Positions 11,953-23,380 of a DNA stretch of 64,000 bases are shown piece after piece (the stretch's first letter is position 1; each line of letters starts with the position of its first letter). This stretch comes from Cyprinodon diabolis (lineage: Eukaryota > Chordata > Actinopteri > Cyprinodontiformes > Cyprinodontidae): contig CM060068.1 of NCBI GenBank assembly GCA_030533445.1, forward strand, positions 33,242,010 through 33,306,009, in the 5' to 3' direction. A program made the translations under genes and the position numbers. A model generated the notes under the pieces. That model saw only the letters and a program-made list of their open reading frames with translations. It had not been told where the DNA came from and ran no database searches.

Positions 11953-12171
11953 TTAAGGTGAATTCCCCAATGTGTTCTCCACTGGTCCATTAGGCTTCAC
12001 AGATCTATAAATGTAATGTGAATCACTAAAACTCTCTCTAACACACATCTTTAGAAATAATAAAAGAGTAAGTCTACTATTTCAGCTGATAATTGTCCCA
12101 AAGTAAAATGCCTTATCTGGTTGACAAAACATCTTAAAGCCCTATTCATCAGTTAGTTTCCTTTTGCTGAA

Positions 12172-12209
12172 CCTATTGTCTCTGACCCTAAAAAGTCAGA
12201 GACAATAGG
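12172..12209. other. Perfect 15-bp hairpin
   Basis: CCTATTGTCTCTGAC is followed by an 8-base loop and its exact complement. Weaker pairing continues a few bases outward. It is too short for a typical animal pre-miRNA and no T-run follows, so its function is unknown. Confidence 0.6.
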
Positions 12210-13524
12210 CTTACTCCTACCTGTATTAGGAATTATAATAGCTTTGTTCATGACCTCTGAAGAGATGTTTAAACATTTTTTTTTTGTTTACTGAATTGTC
12301 TATATTTTTGCCAATAAACTTCTGTCAAACACACAACAAATTCACACCAGAAGTTTTGATGGAAACCAAATTCAAAGGTCTGTGGACTTAATACCTAAAC
12401 CTAATTAAATACTTTCAGTTTGCCCTCTCCTTTGAGGGCTAACCCTAATTCTAACATTGGTGGGTGAGAAACCTTAACCTCAGTTAAGCGGATTCTCAGT
12501 GGGACCAAATTCTGGTGTTTAGTTCCAGCACTGATTGTAAAAAGGGCCGCGCCCCGCCCCTGCAGTACAGCCCTCCTGCTGAAAACTGTAATAAACTCAG
12601 CTGATTAAAAGTGTAGTAAAACATTCTGTTAATGCTTTCTCTAATACACTTGAAAAGACTAAATATAGTGATTGTAGGGAACGTTGCTCAAATCTGAATG
12701 CCTTTCGCTGCATATACTATTGATCTGTTTATGCAATAAGCAAGCTAAGACTTGCAATGAGTTTATTTAAAACTGTATTGGAATAGCCGTTCCTAAAGAG
12801 GTCAAAAGAAGAGATTTTCCATCAGTGTGTCGGTATTACCAAAAAGATCATCCTAAAAACATTCAACCATCTGGAGTTAAGAAAAAAATAAATTCTTATC
12901 AAATGAAAAACACTGCCTTAAGATTTTAATCAGTACATTTGAATTAGTTGTGAAAGCTAATGAGTTTTTTAGCAGCCTGTGGGACTTCCCGTCAATAAAG
13001 TACAAACTCATTTTATTTTCTCTTTTAAATTCCTATAAAGAACACTTCCTCTCCAATGCTGCAAAGCCTTACTTTGAAATGCCTTTACTTTGATAAGAAA
13101 TGAATTAACGCTTTGGAGAAAAGCTCAGTGGTGGCAAGATGTGATGGGCTTTTTCTTCTTCTGTTTGATACATATTATAATTGTGGAGTGCTGACCCACT
13201 ACTCCCACTGATGAGCAGCTGCAGAGAAGTTGACCTTGTGGTGTGTGTGAATCGATGGGAAGTTGATAAAGCCAAGTTCATTGCTGCCTAACATAAAACA
13301 AAGCTGATTTGTTTACCTAGCTAAGCCAGCGCGTGTCAATCCCATTACGGGATGATTTATAGACCAGCACCCAATGAAATTGTTTAAAGCAGATTAGGTA
13401 GAGCCAACGATCACCACTAATATGACAAGCTGATATGCTGTGACAGGTAACCAAGCAAACAAGTTCCTGAAATTCAGATTGAATTAGAATCCTAATAATC
13501 CTACAGGGAGAAGCAGATTTAATC

Positions 13525-13575
13525 AGGAAAGGAAAGGACAGGAAAGGGAAGGAAGGAAGAGAAAAGGAATGAAGG
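13525..13575 (+). repeat. Polypurine GGAAA-type tract
   Basis: An imperfect run of GGAAA/GGAAG units, almost pure purine. Its reverse strand gives an artefactual Phe/Ser/Pro-rich frame. Confidence 0.8.
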
Positions 13576-14879
13576 TTCTTTAGCCACAATGGGGGGGGGG
13601 GCATGCCACCTCTTTAAGATGTACTTGTCAGACAGAATGACTTGTTTGTCTGACAAAAGACAGCCGGACAGTGCAAAATAAGCTTTTACCATCCTAAATG
13701 CAGCCAATAATAACACTGCTGCTTTGATATTGAAAGTGTTTTGTTAGAATAAATACCTGAATTTCTTTTCTTTATGGATTTTATATCCATCTAGATTTCT
13801 GGGACTGTGTTTCAGAAAATAGTCCAGTAAAAAAATGTATTACAATATCAAATATCCCAAGAAAAAAATATGTATTTTAACAGTTATACAATATGCATGT
13901 GCAGTATTGCATTACATATAAATATGGAGTCACAAATAGAAATATTAATGTAATTTAATGTGCAAAGACTCCACTAAAGGATACGAGGAGCCAGTGTCCC
14001 TATTGGCATGATAAAAGACTCCCTTAATGGTACAGATATTGTGTTCCAATAAAATCTTGTTTAAGGTCATGGTAGAAGTAGAACATCAAGTATTTAAAAA
14101 GCAGAAAAGTAATCAGAGAACGTACTAATATCTCTAAGAGTTTCTGCATATTCATAATTTGTCTGTTTGGCCCCTGTTTTCCACTCATAGTGTCCTGTTT
14201 ATTCGAAAATAATGAGAACAAAATGAGGAATAACGTCCCCCCCCCCCTTTTTTTTCCCTGGACACATTAAACTGATTGTATCTAGATTATGGTATTAATG
14301 TTTAACTGTGGTGTATTGTTTAGACATTTGAATATGCATGATGATCATTACATTTTGGGGACATAATTTCCCAACCCCCTCCCTTCATCAGACTCATATT
14401 ATGCTTTTTTAATATATCTGGTTCTTACTTGATGCAATTAAAAACTTTTGATAGATTTTATTCTATCATTTGAGTTGTAGCCTCTGCAATGTAACCAAAT
14501 TAATCAGTCTCATTTTTTTGTTGATCTGGGAGAAATGTTTGTACTTTAGTTCATGAAGTGCAAAGTGAGCAGACGGTGGAACAAAAAGGGAATAAAATGA
14601 ACAATATTCTCCATTTCAATAGTGAATCAAGTCATGGAACACTGGTGCATTTGAAACAGCTCCTTTATGTGTCACAAGATCCTGCTTGGGCTCTTCAAAG
14701 CATTAAAGAAGCGCATGCTTCCTTTGTCTGCTAATATCACAGACATAAACTTTCATTTATATCCCTTGCCTAAACAGTTGATTAAACTTGCTTCCATAAA
14801 TGTCAGCAGTCTTTCTCCCTCTGATGTAGGGGACACAGAAGCAGGGTGGATGAGTGGGTGACGGAGGTTGGGGGGTTGG

Positions 14880-15340
14880 AGGGCAGAAAGTTTCAGATGG
14901 GGATCTAATTAGGAGGCACACAGCCCGGGCTTCTCCCCATTCTTAATGAGGAGTTTGTTATGGCACGGGCAAGCGGCGTGTGTCACAGTGGGGCCGAAGA
15001 GTGAGGATATGTGGAGCATTGCACGGCCGACGAGCAGCTCCCCAGCCGATGCAGTGTGGTTCTACACCTGCAAATCCCCAACACATTGAAACCAGGCCTC
15101 GTTTGATGTGCTTATTCTTTTCATGTTGGGGAAACGGGAGGGACTGAGGAGCAGGGACCTAGTTGAAAAGAGGCAGGGGGGCTTGGGAGGAGTGCTGAGG
15201 TCTATTAAGCGTTTTAATAATGTTAATTAATGAATAATAGGGTTTGTAATGAGACACCGGCTGCATTTTATTCATATGATTATCTCATCTGGCTCTCTAA
15301 GTCTCTCTGCGAGGGCTGTCAGGGGAAAACGGTGATAACA
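14880..15340. promoter_or_regulatory. Candidate conserved non-coding block
   Basis: Higher-complexity, repeat-free DNA in an AT-rich setting, with several homeodomain-type cores (TTAATTA and TAATGA around 15,210-15,250) and no coding potential. The call rests only on texture; cross-species alignment would decide it. Confidence 0.2.
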
Positions 15341-16984
15341 CAAACAGTCGCGCATCTTAAGTTTTTGTGCTTAAACACAAAGTTGCACTTGCACAACAAA
15401 GCTTACATCCATACATATCACCTCATCAGATCTTAAGGATCATCACATGATTTGCATCTGCATATCTGCACCCAGATGCCACAACAGCTATGCACACAAA
15501 TATTTTATAAGACTTAAACAGCTGCGTATCTCCTTTTGTCTTCCCTCTAAGAGAGATAGTTCATTTACTCAGTAGGTAGACATTTCATAGTAGCTGCAGA
15601 GGTTTTTATTAAACAGTGTGGAGCAGCTAATTACCTCACCAATAGTAGATAACAATCAAAGAATCAAAATTTGATGGGCTGGTTGTTTATCTAGACTAGT
15701 TAGGAGCCTAATGACTAATAATAGAGCGGCCATACATAAGAGGAATTTTATCGTCTTAAAAGAACAATTTCAAAACTTTCCCACCTGTTTATGTATGAGA
15801 TATTTATAAAGCTTTAACCAGAAGCCATTAGGGATGTAGCAAGAGTTCCATTCCTATACTGGTCTTACAATACAAGAAGTAGGTAGAAATTGGGTGAAAA
15901 CTAAAAACCCAATTTAATTATAGTATCTAAACAATCTGCAATTCTGTAAAAAAGTTAAGGTTTGAAGGATTATTTTGCCTATTAGGCCTGAACAATTATG
16001 TTGTGTACCTAAAGCTAAAAGATACTGGAAATGCTCCTATTTTGTGTTTTTATAAATAGCTAATTGGTTTCATGAATTTTAAACTATGCTTTAAAGGATC
16101 ATGACATCAATAATTTCAGAGGAGAGAAATAAAATCAGTCAGCTACTATAAGTTCATAATATTGATTGTGTTTTGTGTAGCTTAACAAGTTTGCTCATAA
16201 TTAAAAGGTCCCTAGTTAAATTTTAGTGTGTTTTTGTTTGTTAGTTTTAACATTTCTAAATTAACATTGCTTGTTACTACCTAAAAAAAATCCTAATTCA
16301 AATGTCAAAAAAGATAGTTTTAAACTAAGGATGTCACATATTTAGCAGAAACATTTATTTATATTGTGGGTATTATTTCAAACATAGTAAAGTACTAAAG
16401 TATCTTTTTTTATGGTCAGTGGTGACTAAGCCCTACCTCAATTTCTTATATAAAAATCTGAAAATTTAGTAAAAAAAAAAAATTATGGTACAAGTCTAGT
16501 TTAGTGTTGGTCCATCCCAGATTACACACATTAAACATTACAGTAGTTTCAGTCTCTGATACCAGCTGGTCTGGATTTAAAGTAAATTAACACTTCAACC
16601 TGATTTCAAAAACCCTAAGTTATACATCTGATGCGCATACTGTCTATTTAAGAAGTGTTTTACCTTATCTCTTTCAGTGTGTTTTTGATAACTTTTTTAT
16701 TCACATGATTGTCACTGCTTTATACCTCTGCCTGATCAACTGAAGAGGCACACAGCAGCCACTAGTGGGCCTCAGGAAAACATCCTCACTTCTACTATCT
16801 CACCCACAGAGTCCACTGAGCAAAATGCCTCCCTCCCTCACTGTTGCTGTCTCAACAACACTCTAAAGGCAGGGAGATGCTGGAGGACCTGTTACCAGAA
16901 ATACATCAAACTTTGGAAAGGTAACTCTTGCTTCAGACTCTTACTTTTTTTTATTTTAGTAAATAAAAACAACATACAAACCTA

Positions 16985-17760
16985 TCAGAATTTTTTCGTA
17001 ATGGACCAGCACAAAGTACCACATAATTATGAAGTGCAAAGGAATGATTTTACAAATAAATATCTGAAAATATCTGAAACTTCTGGCAAAAATTTAACTT
17101 CACCCCTTTAATACCTAAAAAAACAATCCATAATAACCAACTACAGTACATTATGAAGAAATGTAGAAGTAAATAGATTTGAGATTTGTCTGGTCTAATG
17201 TAAAGAAAATATTCTTCTATCAAGTCTTTAGAGGATAATAAGAGAACATAGGAAAGATAAAGATAAATTCCTTTTATCGAAGATTAATGACTAGGCTGGC
17301 TAGAAATGAACTTGTGGAAAACTTTAGAATAAGGTTAGTTTATAAACAATCTCTCAAGCTTTAAACTGTTTGTGTCTTTTAGAAAATAGAGAGACTTGGC
17401 AAAAACTAGGAAGTCACCTAATGTGACAGACCAGATATAGAAAATATTAGTCAGAGGAGGCCTAGGGTAAAATAAGAGGAATTTCAGAGATCAACAGCTC
17501 TGTTGGAAGAACCTGTTAACTGTGAAAATTACATCATAAGATGATGCGTACGCCGCAAATCTGCCCCTCGTGAGAAATCGTCAAGGACAAAGTGAAATCT
17601 GAAAAAAGCCACAAGTAGTCTTTTTTTTCAGTTTGCTGTGAGCCATGTTGAAGATACAGAAAACATGATGAAGAAGATGCAGAAAAGGAAACAAAATTTA
17701 GCTCTTTAAGTTATTTTGTGAAACAAAAAAGACTATGCATCAACCATAGCATATCTAAAG
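16985..17760 (+). mobile_element. Decayed Tc1-like element
   Basis: 16,985-17,110 reads as a Tc1 terminal repeat of the common fish type (GGACCAGCACAAAGTACCAC and TGATTTTACAAATAAATATC). About 17,390-17,530 and 17,620-17,700 resemble remnants of transposase-coding DNA (GACTTGGCAAAAACTAG; a GCTGTGAGCCATGTTGAAGA-like stretch). The frame is destroyed by stops and indels and no right end is evident. Confidence 0.5.
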
Positions 17761-18540
17761 TGTGAAACTTTAAAGTGACAGCATAACATTGTGAGATTTA
17801 TTTCTAATATAAAAAACCCAGAAAAGTTCATTAAAACTGGTAAGACAAGTTATATTTAGTAACAAGTGCAATTGTAAACACTGTAATGAGGGATTGGTTT
17901 AGACGCTTATAGAAGACCTAATTACAATTAAGTTCTTCTTTAGAGAATAAATACTTTTTTATGGCAGTATTGGTAGTAATGCACATTAGACATTAGAGAC
18001 AGAGGTTTTATTCGGTAACGGATTAATGTAACTACTTATTACTTTTCAAATACTGCTCTCACATTTATGTTACTGCAATCTAATGTGGGATGTTACAACA
18101 TCTTGATCAATTAAAATGACTTTTGATTAGCGCGCACTTTACTATAGGGAGAGGACCGCTTTAAGTGCATGGACAGAGCAGGAGAACTGAGATCGAGGCA
18201 TAGTATGTGACACAGATTTGCTGAGGAGCTGTAATGTGGGCGGGTGCTCAGCATTTATTGATTGCTCACACAGACCGAAGGCGATGTGAAGAGCCCCTCA
18301 GATTCAATTATAAGGTTTCTAAACAGGAGGCATAGACACAGTTTTATCCCCACTAAGGTCAAAAACTAAATTACAACTAAACTAAACTCTTGTCTAATGA
18401 AGTTCCTAAAATCATCTTGTCCTTCCACAACTCTGACTCACTACTTATTACCTTAGTTTAATAATAAATGTTTCTCATCTTCCTGTTATTTTTTCTTCAG
18501 GAATGGTGACTCCTGTTTAATTTATAACAAATATTCCATA
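17761..18540. other. Intergenic DNA, no gene seen
   Basis: AT-rich unique sequence. About 18,010-18,120 could be part of a worn repeat (GGATTAATGTAACTACTTAT), but no ends are visible. Confidence 0.5.
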
Positions 18541-18838
18541 AATTCAATTAAATTCAGTTTATTTATACCGCGCTTATTCACAATACATGTCATTTCAAGG
18601 CACTTTACAGAGACAATTCAGCCAGATCATACAGTCGAAAAAAAGTTTTCAATCTAAGGAAAACCAGTTGATTGCATTGACTCGAAGGCAATCCCTCACG
18701 CTAAGCATGCTTGTAGCGACAGTGGAGAGGAAAAACTCACTTTTAACAGGAAGAATCCTCCAGCAAAACCAGGCTCAGTGTGAGGTCAACTGGGGTTCGA
18801 GGAGACAGAAGCAGACATAGATCTACTTAAAAAGCCTT
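18541..18838 (+). repeat. Fish interspersed repeat (LINE/SINE-like tail)
   Basis: Begins AATTCAATTAAATTCAGTTT, then CATTTCAAGGCACTTTACAG, CAATCCCTCACGCTAAGCAT, GCGACAGTGGAGAGGAAAAA and CAGGCTCAGTGTGAGG. A second copy of the same family lies in reverse orientation at about 63,693-63,905. This is an abundant teleost dispersed family as I recognise it, but I do not name it. The LTR retrotransposon begins five bases after it. Confidence 0.75.
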
Positions 18839-18843
18839 ATGTC

Positions 18844-19423
18844 TGTTGGGATCCTGAGGCTTGCCAACCAGAGGGCGCCGAGGATCCTCTTCTGTTTTTT
18901 ATTTTCTTTTAGGGACTGGGTTACTGTTGGGATCTGGGGATGTACCACCTTTCTCCAGCAGAGTGCGCCGTGGGTCTCCTGGGCTGGAGCCCTCCTGCAC
19001 ACCTGGAGCTCGTCTGCTCTTCAGGAACCTTCCCTACATAAGCAGCTGGATATCCTCTGCTGCTCTCTGTGAAGAGCTGGAAACTCTGATCAAGGTCTGC
19101 CATTCAAAGTCAGAAGCTAGACGCTGCAGCTGCTTGTGTACTCTGCTGAACCAACAGTCTCTGGACCCAACGGTTCCCTCTCTCACAAGAGAAGCCTGGA
19201 CTCCGTCAAGGTAGACTCAGAATTATCTTCAAGGACTCGTTAATCATCTGTCTGCCCAGCTAATCAAACTATCCATCTCTGCAGACTTCAGTGAACCCAA
19301 CCCGGACCAGTTCCAGATCCTGTTCATATTTTTGTGTCAACAATCTTTAATAAACTCTGTTAAACTTTTACCCAGCCTCCGTTGTGTTCTGCATGTGGGT
19401 TTGAATTAAAACCAATCATGACA
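18844..19423 (+). repeat. 5' LTR (580 bp, with internal deletion)
   Basis: TG...CA ends with a TGTTGGGATC motif repeated about 85 bp inside. Relative to the 3' LTR it lacks about 205 bp between AAGCAGCTG and GATATCC (the segment at about 24,995-25,205 in the 3' copy). A polyadenylation-like AATAAA lies near 19,349. Short frames inside are not gene-like. Confidence 0.93.
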
Positions 19424-19576
19424 GAACACTGCGGCCATTAACAAGACCCAGCAGATCACCTCCGGAGGAAGCTTTAAGAACAAGCCACCTGATCCAAGGA
19501 CGGACACAAACCCTCCGTGAGTAAAAGTCCCGTTTTGATTTAAAGAAAACACACGTTTCAAGATCCCACAGGCTTC

Positions 19577-20236
19577 GTGGGAATCACAAGATGGTGCCAG
19601 TTCAACTTCCGGTTCCGGCGCCCGTTTCGTCACTTCCGGAATTCCTTCCGTCACTTCCGTCACTTAGTTTTCATTTTCTCACTTTTATCCGGTAAAGCCT
19701 ACGAGTGGAAAGAGACCCGTTTTTCTCCAGAATCTAGTATAACCTGTACTTTTGAACAGTTTCAAGATGAATTTATTCGAACATTTTCTGATAAACCTGC
19801 TGAGTCTCATGGTCTGTCTAATTGCAAACAAGGAAATAGATCCGTAGAGGAGTTTTCAGTCGACTTCCGGGTTAGAGCCGCTGCTTCCTGCTGGACTGAT
19901 CCTATGCTAAAAAATATCTACCGCAACGCATTAAATAAAGAGATTAGGGACAAACTAGCAAAAATGGGTGAACCTGAAACCCTGGAAGAACTCATCTACA
20001 CAGCTCAATATTATGATCATAAACTACGCACAAGAGTCAAACCCAGGTTTAGGAAACCAGTTCAACCCAGCTTAGTCCAGTCCAACCCAGCTCAGCTCAG
20101 TTCAGTCCTGATCTGTCCAGTCCAGTCCAGCCCAGTCCAGCTCAGTCCAGCCCAGTACAGCTCTGTACAGCCCTGTTCAGTCCGCTTCCGCACAGTTCAG
20201 TCCAGTTCAGCCACCATTTACATGATCATCAGTTAG
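19577..20236 (+). pseudogene. Broken gag-like region of the LTR element
   Basis: Residues about 35-150 of this 219-codon frame resemble a Ty3/gypsy retrotransposon gag domain: LLSGKAYEWKE, then FEQFQDEFIRTFSD, NCKQGNRSVEEFSVDFRVRA and a basic stretch KLRTRVKPRFRKP. Such proteins form the RNA-packaging particle. The N-terminal part is not in the same frame: the ATG at 19,590 opens a different frame rich in Pro/Leu, suggesting a deletion or frameshift near 19,680. The C-terminal 60 residues are translated CCAGTCCAG-type low-complexity DNA. No zinc knuckle is seen. Read as the remnant of a full-length gag. Confidence 0.7.
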
Positions 20237-20361
20237 CTCCATCCATCAAGAAACTCAAGATCAACCCACAAGTCACCACCCAATCAGCCAGAGCTCCCAT
20301 TACCCATGAGTCGGAACTCTGGAATTTCTATTACGGGGATAGAGATAATCTGTTCCCCTTC

Positions 20362-23172
20362 TTGTCACCTTATCATGAACCAATTAGCCCTACTCCTGAG
20401 CCCGTTAGCAATTCAGCTAAACCTGCACCTGAACCCACATACACACCAGTTAGCCTTTTGCCACAGTCAGCCTGTGAACCCGTTAGCCCAGCTTCTAATG
20501 AACCCCGACGTAAGAGACGGCGGCGCCGTAAGCCAGCTCTGAGCCGTCTAGAGACCCCTGAACCAGCTCTGAGCCGTCTAGAGACCCCTGAGCCGGTTCT
20601 GAGCCGTCAAAAGACCCCTGAGCCAGCCGTGAGCCGTCTTGAGTCAGTTCTGTGCCATTTTGAAACCCCTGAGTCAGCTCCATGCCATTTTGAAACCCCT
20701 GAGTCAGCTCCGTGCCGTTTTGAAACCCCTGAGTCAGCTCCGTGCCGTTTTGAAACCCCTGAGTCAACTCCGTGCCGTTTAGAGACCCCTGAACCTGCTC
20801 CAAGCAGTCTAGAGACTCCCGAGCCGATTCTTAGCCGTCCAAAGACCCCTGAATTAGCTCTGTGCCGTCTAGAGACCCCTGAGTTAGCTCTGAGCCGTCT
20901 AGAGACCCCTGAGTTAGCTCTGTGCCGTCCAGAGACCCCTGAGCAGAACTTTAAAGAGATGTCAGAATTCGAAGGATGTGGTTTTACCCCTCCTAGGACC
21001 TCTCTACAGGCGCCATTGACCGCAAGGAGCCCTCTAAAAGCATCACAAGCCACTTCAGAGACTGAACCTTTGCTGCCATGGGCGGTTTTCCCCATGCTGG
21101 AGTGGGAGCCACAGTCGGTGGTCCCCCCTGTTCCTGATGTGGAGCCACAGTCGGTGGTCTCCTCAGTTCCTGATGTGGAGCCACAGTCGGTGGTCTCCTC
21201 AGTTCCTGATGTGGAGCCACAGTCGGTGGTCTCCTCAGTTCCTGATCTGGAGCCACAGTCGGTGGTCTCCTCAGTTCCTGATTGGGAGCCACAGTCGGTG
21301 GTCTCCTCAGTTCCTGATTGGGAGCCACAGTCGGTGGTCTCCCCTGTTCCTGATTGGGAGCCACAGTCGGTGGTCTCCTCAGTTCCTGATTGGGAGCCAC
21401 AGTCGGTGGTCTCCCCTGTTCCTGATTGGGAGCCACAGTCGGTGGTCTCCCCTGTTCCTGAGGTGGAGCTGCAATCAGCGGGCTCCCCTGTTCCTGAGGT
21501 GGAGCCGCAATCGGCGGGCTCCCCTGTTCCTGAGGTGGAGCCGCAGGCGGCGGGCTCCTCTGTTCCTGTCCAGGAGCCGCAGGTGGCGGTCTCCTCTGAG
21601 CCTGTTCCTGAACCACAGTCGGTGGTCTCCTCTGTTCCTGACCCGGAGCCGCAATCGGCGGGCTCCTCTGTTCCTGACCCGGAGCCGCAATCGGCGGGCT
21701 CCTCTGCTCCTGACCCAGAGCCGCAATCGGCGGGCTCCTTTGCTCCTGACCCGGAGCCGCAATCGGCGGGCTTCTCTGTTCCTGATCCGGAGCCGCAATC
21801 GGCGGGCTCCTCTGTTCCTGATCCGGAGCCGCAGTCGGCGGGCTCCTCTGTTCCTGACCCGGAGCCGCAATCGGCGGGCTCCTCTGCTCCTGACCCAGAG
21901 CCGCAATCGGCGGGCTCCTTTGCTCCTGACCCGGAGCCGCAATCGGCGGGCTTCTCTGTTCCTGATCCGGAGCCGCAATCGGCGGGCTCCTCTGTTCCTG
22001 ATCCGGAGCCGCAGTCGGCGGGCTCCTCTGTTCCTGATCCGGAGCCGCAATCGGCGGACTCCTTTGTTCCAGTCCAGGAGCCGCAGTCGGCGGTCTCCTC
22101 AGAGCCTGTTCCAGTCCAGGAGCCGCAGTCGGCGGTCTCCTCAGAGCCGGTTCCAGAGCCGCAGTCGGCGGTCTCCTCAGAGCCTGTTCCAGAGCCGCAG
22201 TCTGCGGTCACCTCTGAGCCTGTTCCAGAGCCGCTGAAGAGGGGACGGGGTACCCCATGGGGCTACCTACTGAAATTGGGGCGTCATCCTCCTGAGAAGC
22301 TGCTTCGCCTCCGGCCCCGCGGTCGACCTCTTGATCGTCAGCTTCGCCTCCGGCCCCGCGGCAGAACCCCAGAGCGTCAGTTTCACCTCCGACCCCGCAG
22401 CCGGCCATCTAAGACTCTACTCCGTTGCCGGACCCTCGGCCGGCCTCCAGAACCTCTGCCATGCTTCCGGCCCCGCAGTGGTCCTCCTAAGACGCTGCTT
22501 CATCTCCAGCCCCGCGATAGGCCTCCGGAGCGACAGCCTCGCCTTCTGCCCCGCGGTCGGCCCCCTGAGCATCTGTCTCGTCTCCGGTCCAACTGTAGGC
22601 CAACTAAACTTCAGCCACGTCTTCGAGCCTGTAGTCGACCTTCAGAGCACCGGCCTCGCGGCAGGCCTCCTGAGCATCTGCCTCGCCTCCGGCCCAACAG
22701 CAGGCCTCCTGAACATCTGCCTCGCCTCCGGCCCAACGGCAGGCCCCTTGAGAATCGGCCTCGCCTCCGTCCCAACGGCCGACCTCCAGAACTTCTGCCA
22801 CGCAGCCGGCCCCGCAGCCGGCCCCCGGAACGTCGGCCACACCTTCGGTCCCACGGCCGGCCACCTGAGACTCTGCCCCGCTGCCGGCCCCACGGCCGGC
22901 CACCTGAGACTCTGCCTAAGAAATCGTCTGGGATTTCTTTTGCTTTCATCCACCGTAAGTGGATCGTTTTTTGTTCTGGACTCAGTTTTTGTTTTTTGCC
23001 CTCCTGGCCTGTTTCCCCCTCCGCCCACCCTGGGTGGGTTGTTTTTTGGACTCTATTTTTGTTGTGTCTGGCCCTCCTTGCCCTAATGCCCCCTCCACCC
23101 GCCTTGGATGGGTTGTTTTTTGTTTGCTTTTTTTTATGGACTGTTCTGAGGGCGTCTGGAATCCGCTCTTGA
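20362..23172 (+). CDS. 936-aa repeat-rich ORF of the LTR element
   Basis: An intact long frame made of repeats, occupying the place where gag C-terminus and pol would lie. Residues 1-55 are Pro-rich and end in a basic cluster (RRKRRRRRK), as in C-terminal gag regions of fish gypsy elements. Residues about 55-195 hold some 13 units of a 10-residue ETPEPALSRL type. Residues 249-623 hold about 31 units of a 12-residue EPQSVVSSVPDW / EPQSAGSSVPDP type. Residues about 647-853 hold about 16 units of a 13-residue RLRPRGRPPEHLP type. The last 80 residues are hydrophobic (Phe/Leu/Trp-rich) and may be translated 3' untranslated DNA. Every repeat length is a multiple of 3 nt, which keeps the frame open and also opens antisense and +2 frames. 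Whether it is translated is unknown; preserved length and a young insertion argue it may be. Confidence 0.5.
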   Translation: MSPYHEPISPTPEPVSNSAKPAPEPTYTPVSLLPQSACEPVSPASNEPRRKRRRRRKPALSRLETPEPALSRLETPEPVLSRQKTPEPAVSRLESVLCHFETPESAPCHFETPESAPCRFETPESAPCRFETPESTPCRLETPEPAPSSLETPEPILSRPKTPELALCRLETPELALSRLETPELALCRPETPEQNFKEMSEFEGCGFTPPRTSLQAPLTARSPLKASQATSETEPLLPWAVFPMLEWEPQSVVPPVPDVEPQSVVSSVPDVEPQSVVSSVPDVEPQSVVSSVPDLEPQSVVSSVPDWEPQSVVSSVPDWEPQSVVSPVPDWEPQSVVSSVPDWEPQSVVSPVPDWEPQSVVSPVPEVELQSAGSPVPEVEPQSAGSPVPEVEPQAAGSSVPVQEPQVAVSSEPVPEPQSVVSSVPDPEPQSAGSSVPDPEPQSAGSSAPDPEPQSAGSFAPDPEPQSAGFSVPDPEPQSAGSSVPDPEPQSAGSSVPDPEPQSAGSSAPDPEPQSAGSFAPDPEPQSAGFSVPDPEPQSAGSSVPDPEPQSAGSSVPDPEPQSADSFVPVQEPQSAVSSEPVPVQEPQSAVSSEPVPEPQSAVSSEPVPEPQSAVTSEPVPEPLKRGRGTPWGYLLKLGRHPPEKLLRLRPRGRPLDRQLRLRPRGRTPERQFHLRPRSRPSKTLLRCRTLGRPPEPLPCFRPRSGPPKTLLHLQPRDRPPERQPRLLPRGRPPEHLSRLRSNCRPTKLQPRLRACSRPSEHRPRGRPPEHLPRLRPNSRPPEHLPRLRPNGRPLENRPRLRPNGRPPELLPRSRPRSRPPERRPHLRSHGRPPETLPRCRPHGRPPETLPKKSSGISFAFIHRKWIVFCSGLSFCFLPSWPVSPSAHPGWVVFWTLFLLCLALLALMPPPPALDGLFFVCFFLWTVLRASGIRS
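20525..20945 (+). repeat. 30-bp minisatellite (ETPEPALSRL-type), about 13 units
   Basis: Units read GAGACCCCTGAGCCAGCTCT plus GAGCCGTCTA with substitutions. They encode ten residues each in the 936-codon frame. Confidence 0.9.
21106..22229 (+). repeat. 36-bp minisatellite (EPQSxxSSVPDx-type), about 31 units
   Basis: Units start GAGCCRCARTCGGYGG. The first ten or so are the SVV subtype, then the SAG subtype, then SAVSSEPVP. Within the SAG part, a five-unit (180-bp) block, order SSA, SFA, FSV, SSV, SSV, occurs twice back to back (about 21,680-21,860 and 21,860-22,040), which indicates a recent block duplication. Confidence 0.92.
22300..22918 (+). repeat. 39-bp minisatellite (RLRPRGRPPEHLP-type), about 16 units
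   Basis: Units centre on CGCCTCCGGCCC and CGGCCTCCTGA and are more diverged than the 36-bp array. They encode Arg/Pro-rich residues with a net positive charge. Confidence 0.88.
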
Positions 23173-23183
23173 GGGGGGGGCTC
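23171..23183 (+). other. Polypurine tract before the 3' LTR
   Basis: GAGGGGGGGG followed by CTC directly abuts the TG of the 3' LTR, the position where plus-strand priming would occur in an LTR retrotransposon. Confidence 0.8.
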
Positions 23184-23380
23184 TGTTGGGATCCTGAGGC
23201 TTGCCCACCAGAGGGCGCCGAGGATCCTCTTCTGTTTTTTATTTTCTTTTAGGGACTGGGTTACTGTTGGGATCTGGGGATGTACCACCTTTCTCCAGCA
23301 GAGTGCGCCGTGGGTCTCCTGGGCTGGAGCCCTCCTGCACACCTGGAGCTCGTCTGCTCATCAGGAACCTTCCCTACATA

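Larger units (their letters stand above)
11953..16984. other. 5 kb intergenic DNA, no gene seen
   Basis: Mostly unique AT-rich sequence. It contains a perfect hairpin at 12,172-12,209, a purine tract at about 13,525-13,575, a C/T run at 14,237-14,260, and a denser non-repetitive block at about 14,880-15,340. Open frames are short and featureless. Confidence 0.5.

Noticed and set aside
11321..11993. 106-aa ORFs on each strand near 11.3-12.0 kb
   Set aside because: They lie within an LTR-like repeat that recurs at 63 kb, where the frames are not kept.
12172..12209. Pre-miRNA
   Set aside because: The stem is only about 15 bp with an 8-base loop, too short for a normal animal pre-miRNA, and there is no further evidence.
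20607..22211. Antisense 534-aa ORF (and 366-aa and 207-aa shadows) in the LTR element
   Set aside because: Produced by the 36-bp repeat, which is open in several frames. The sense 936-codon frame is longer and continuous with gag-like features.
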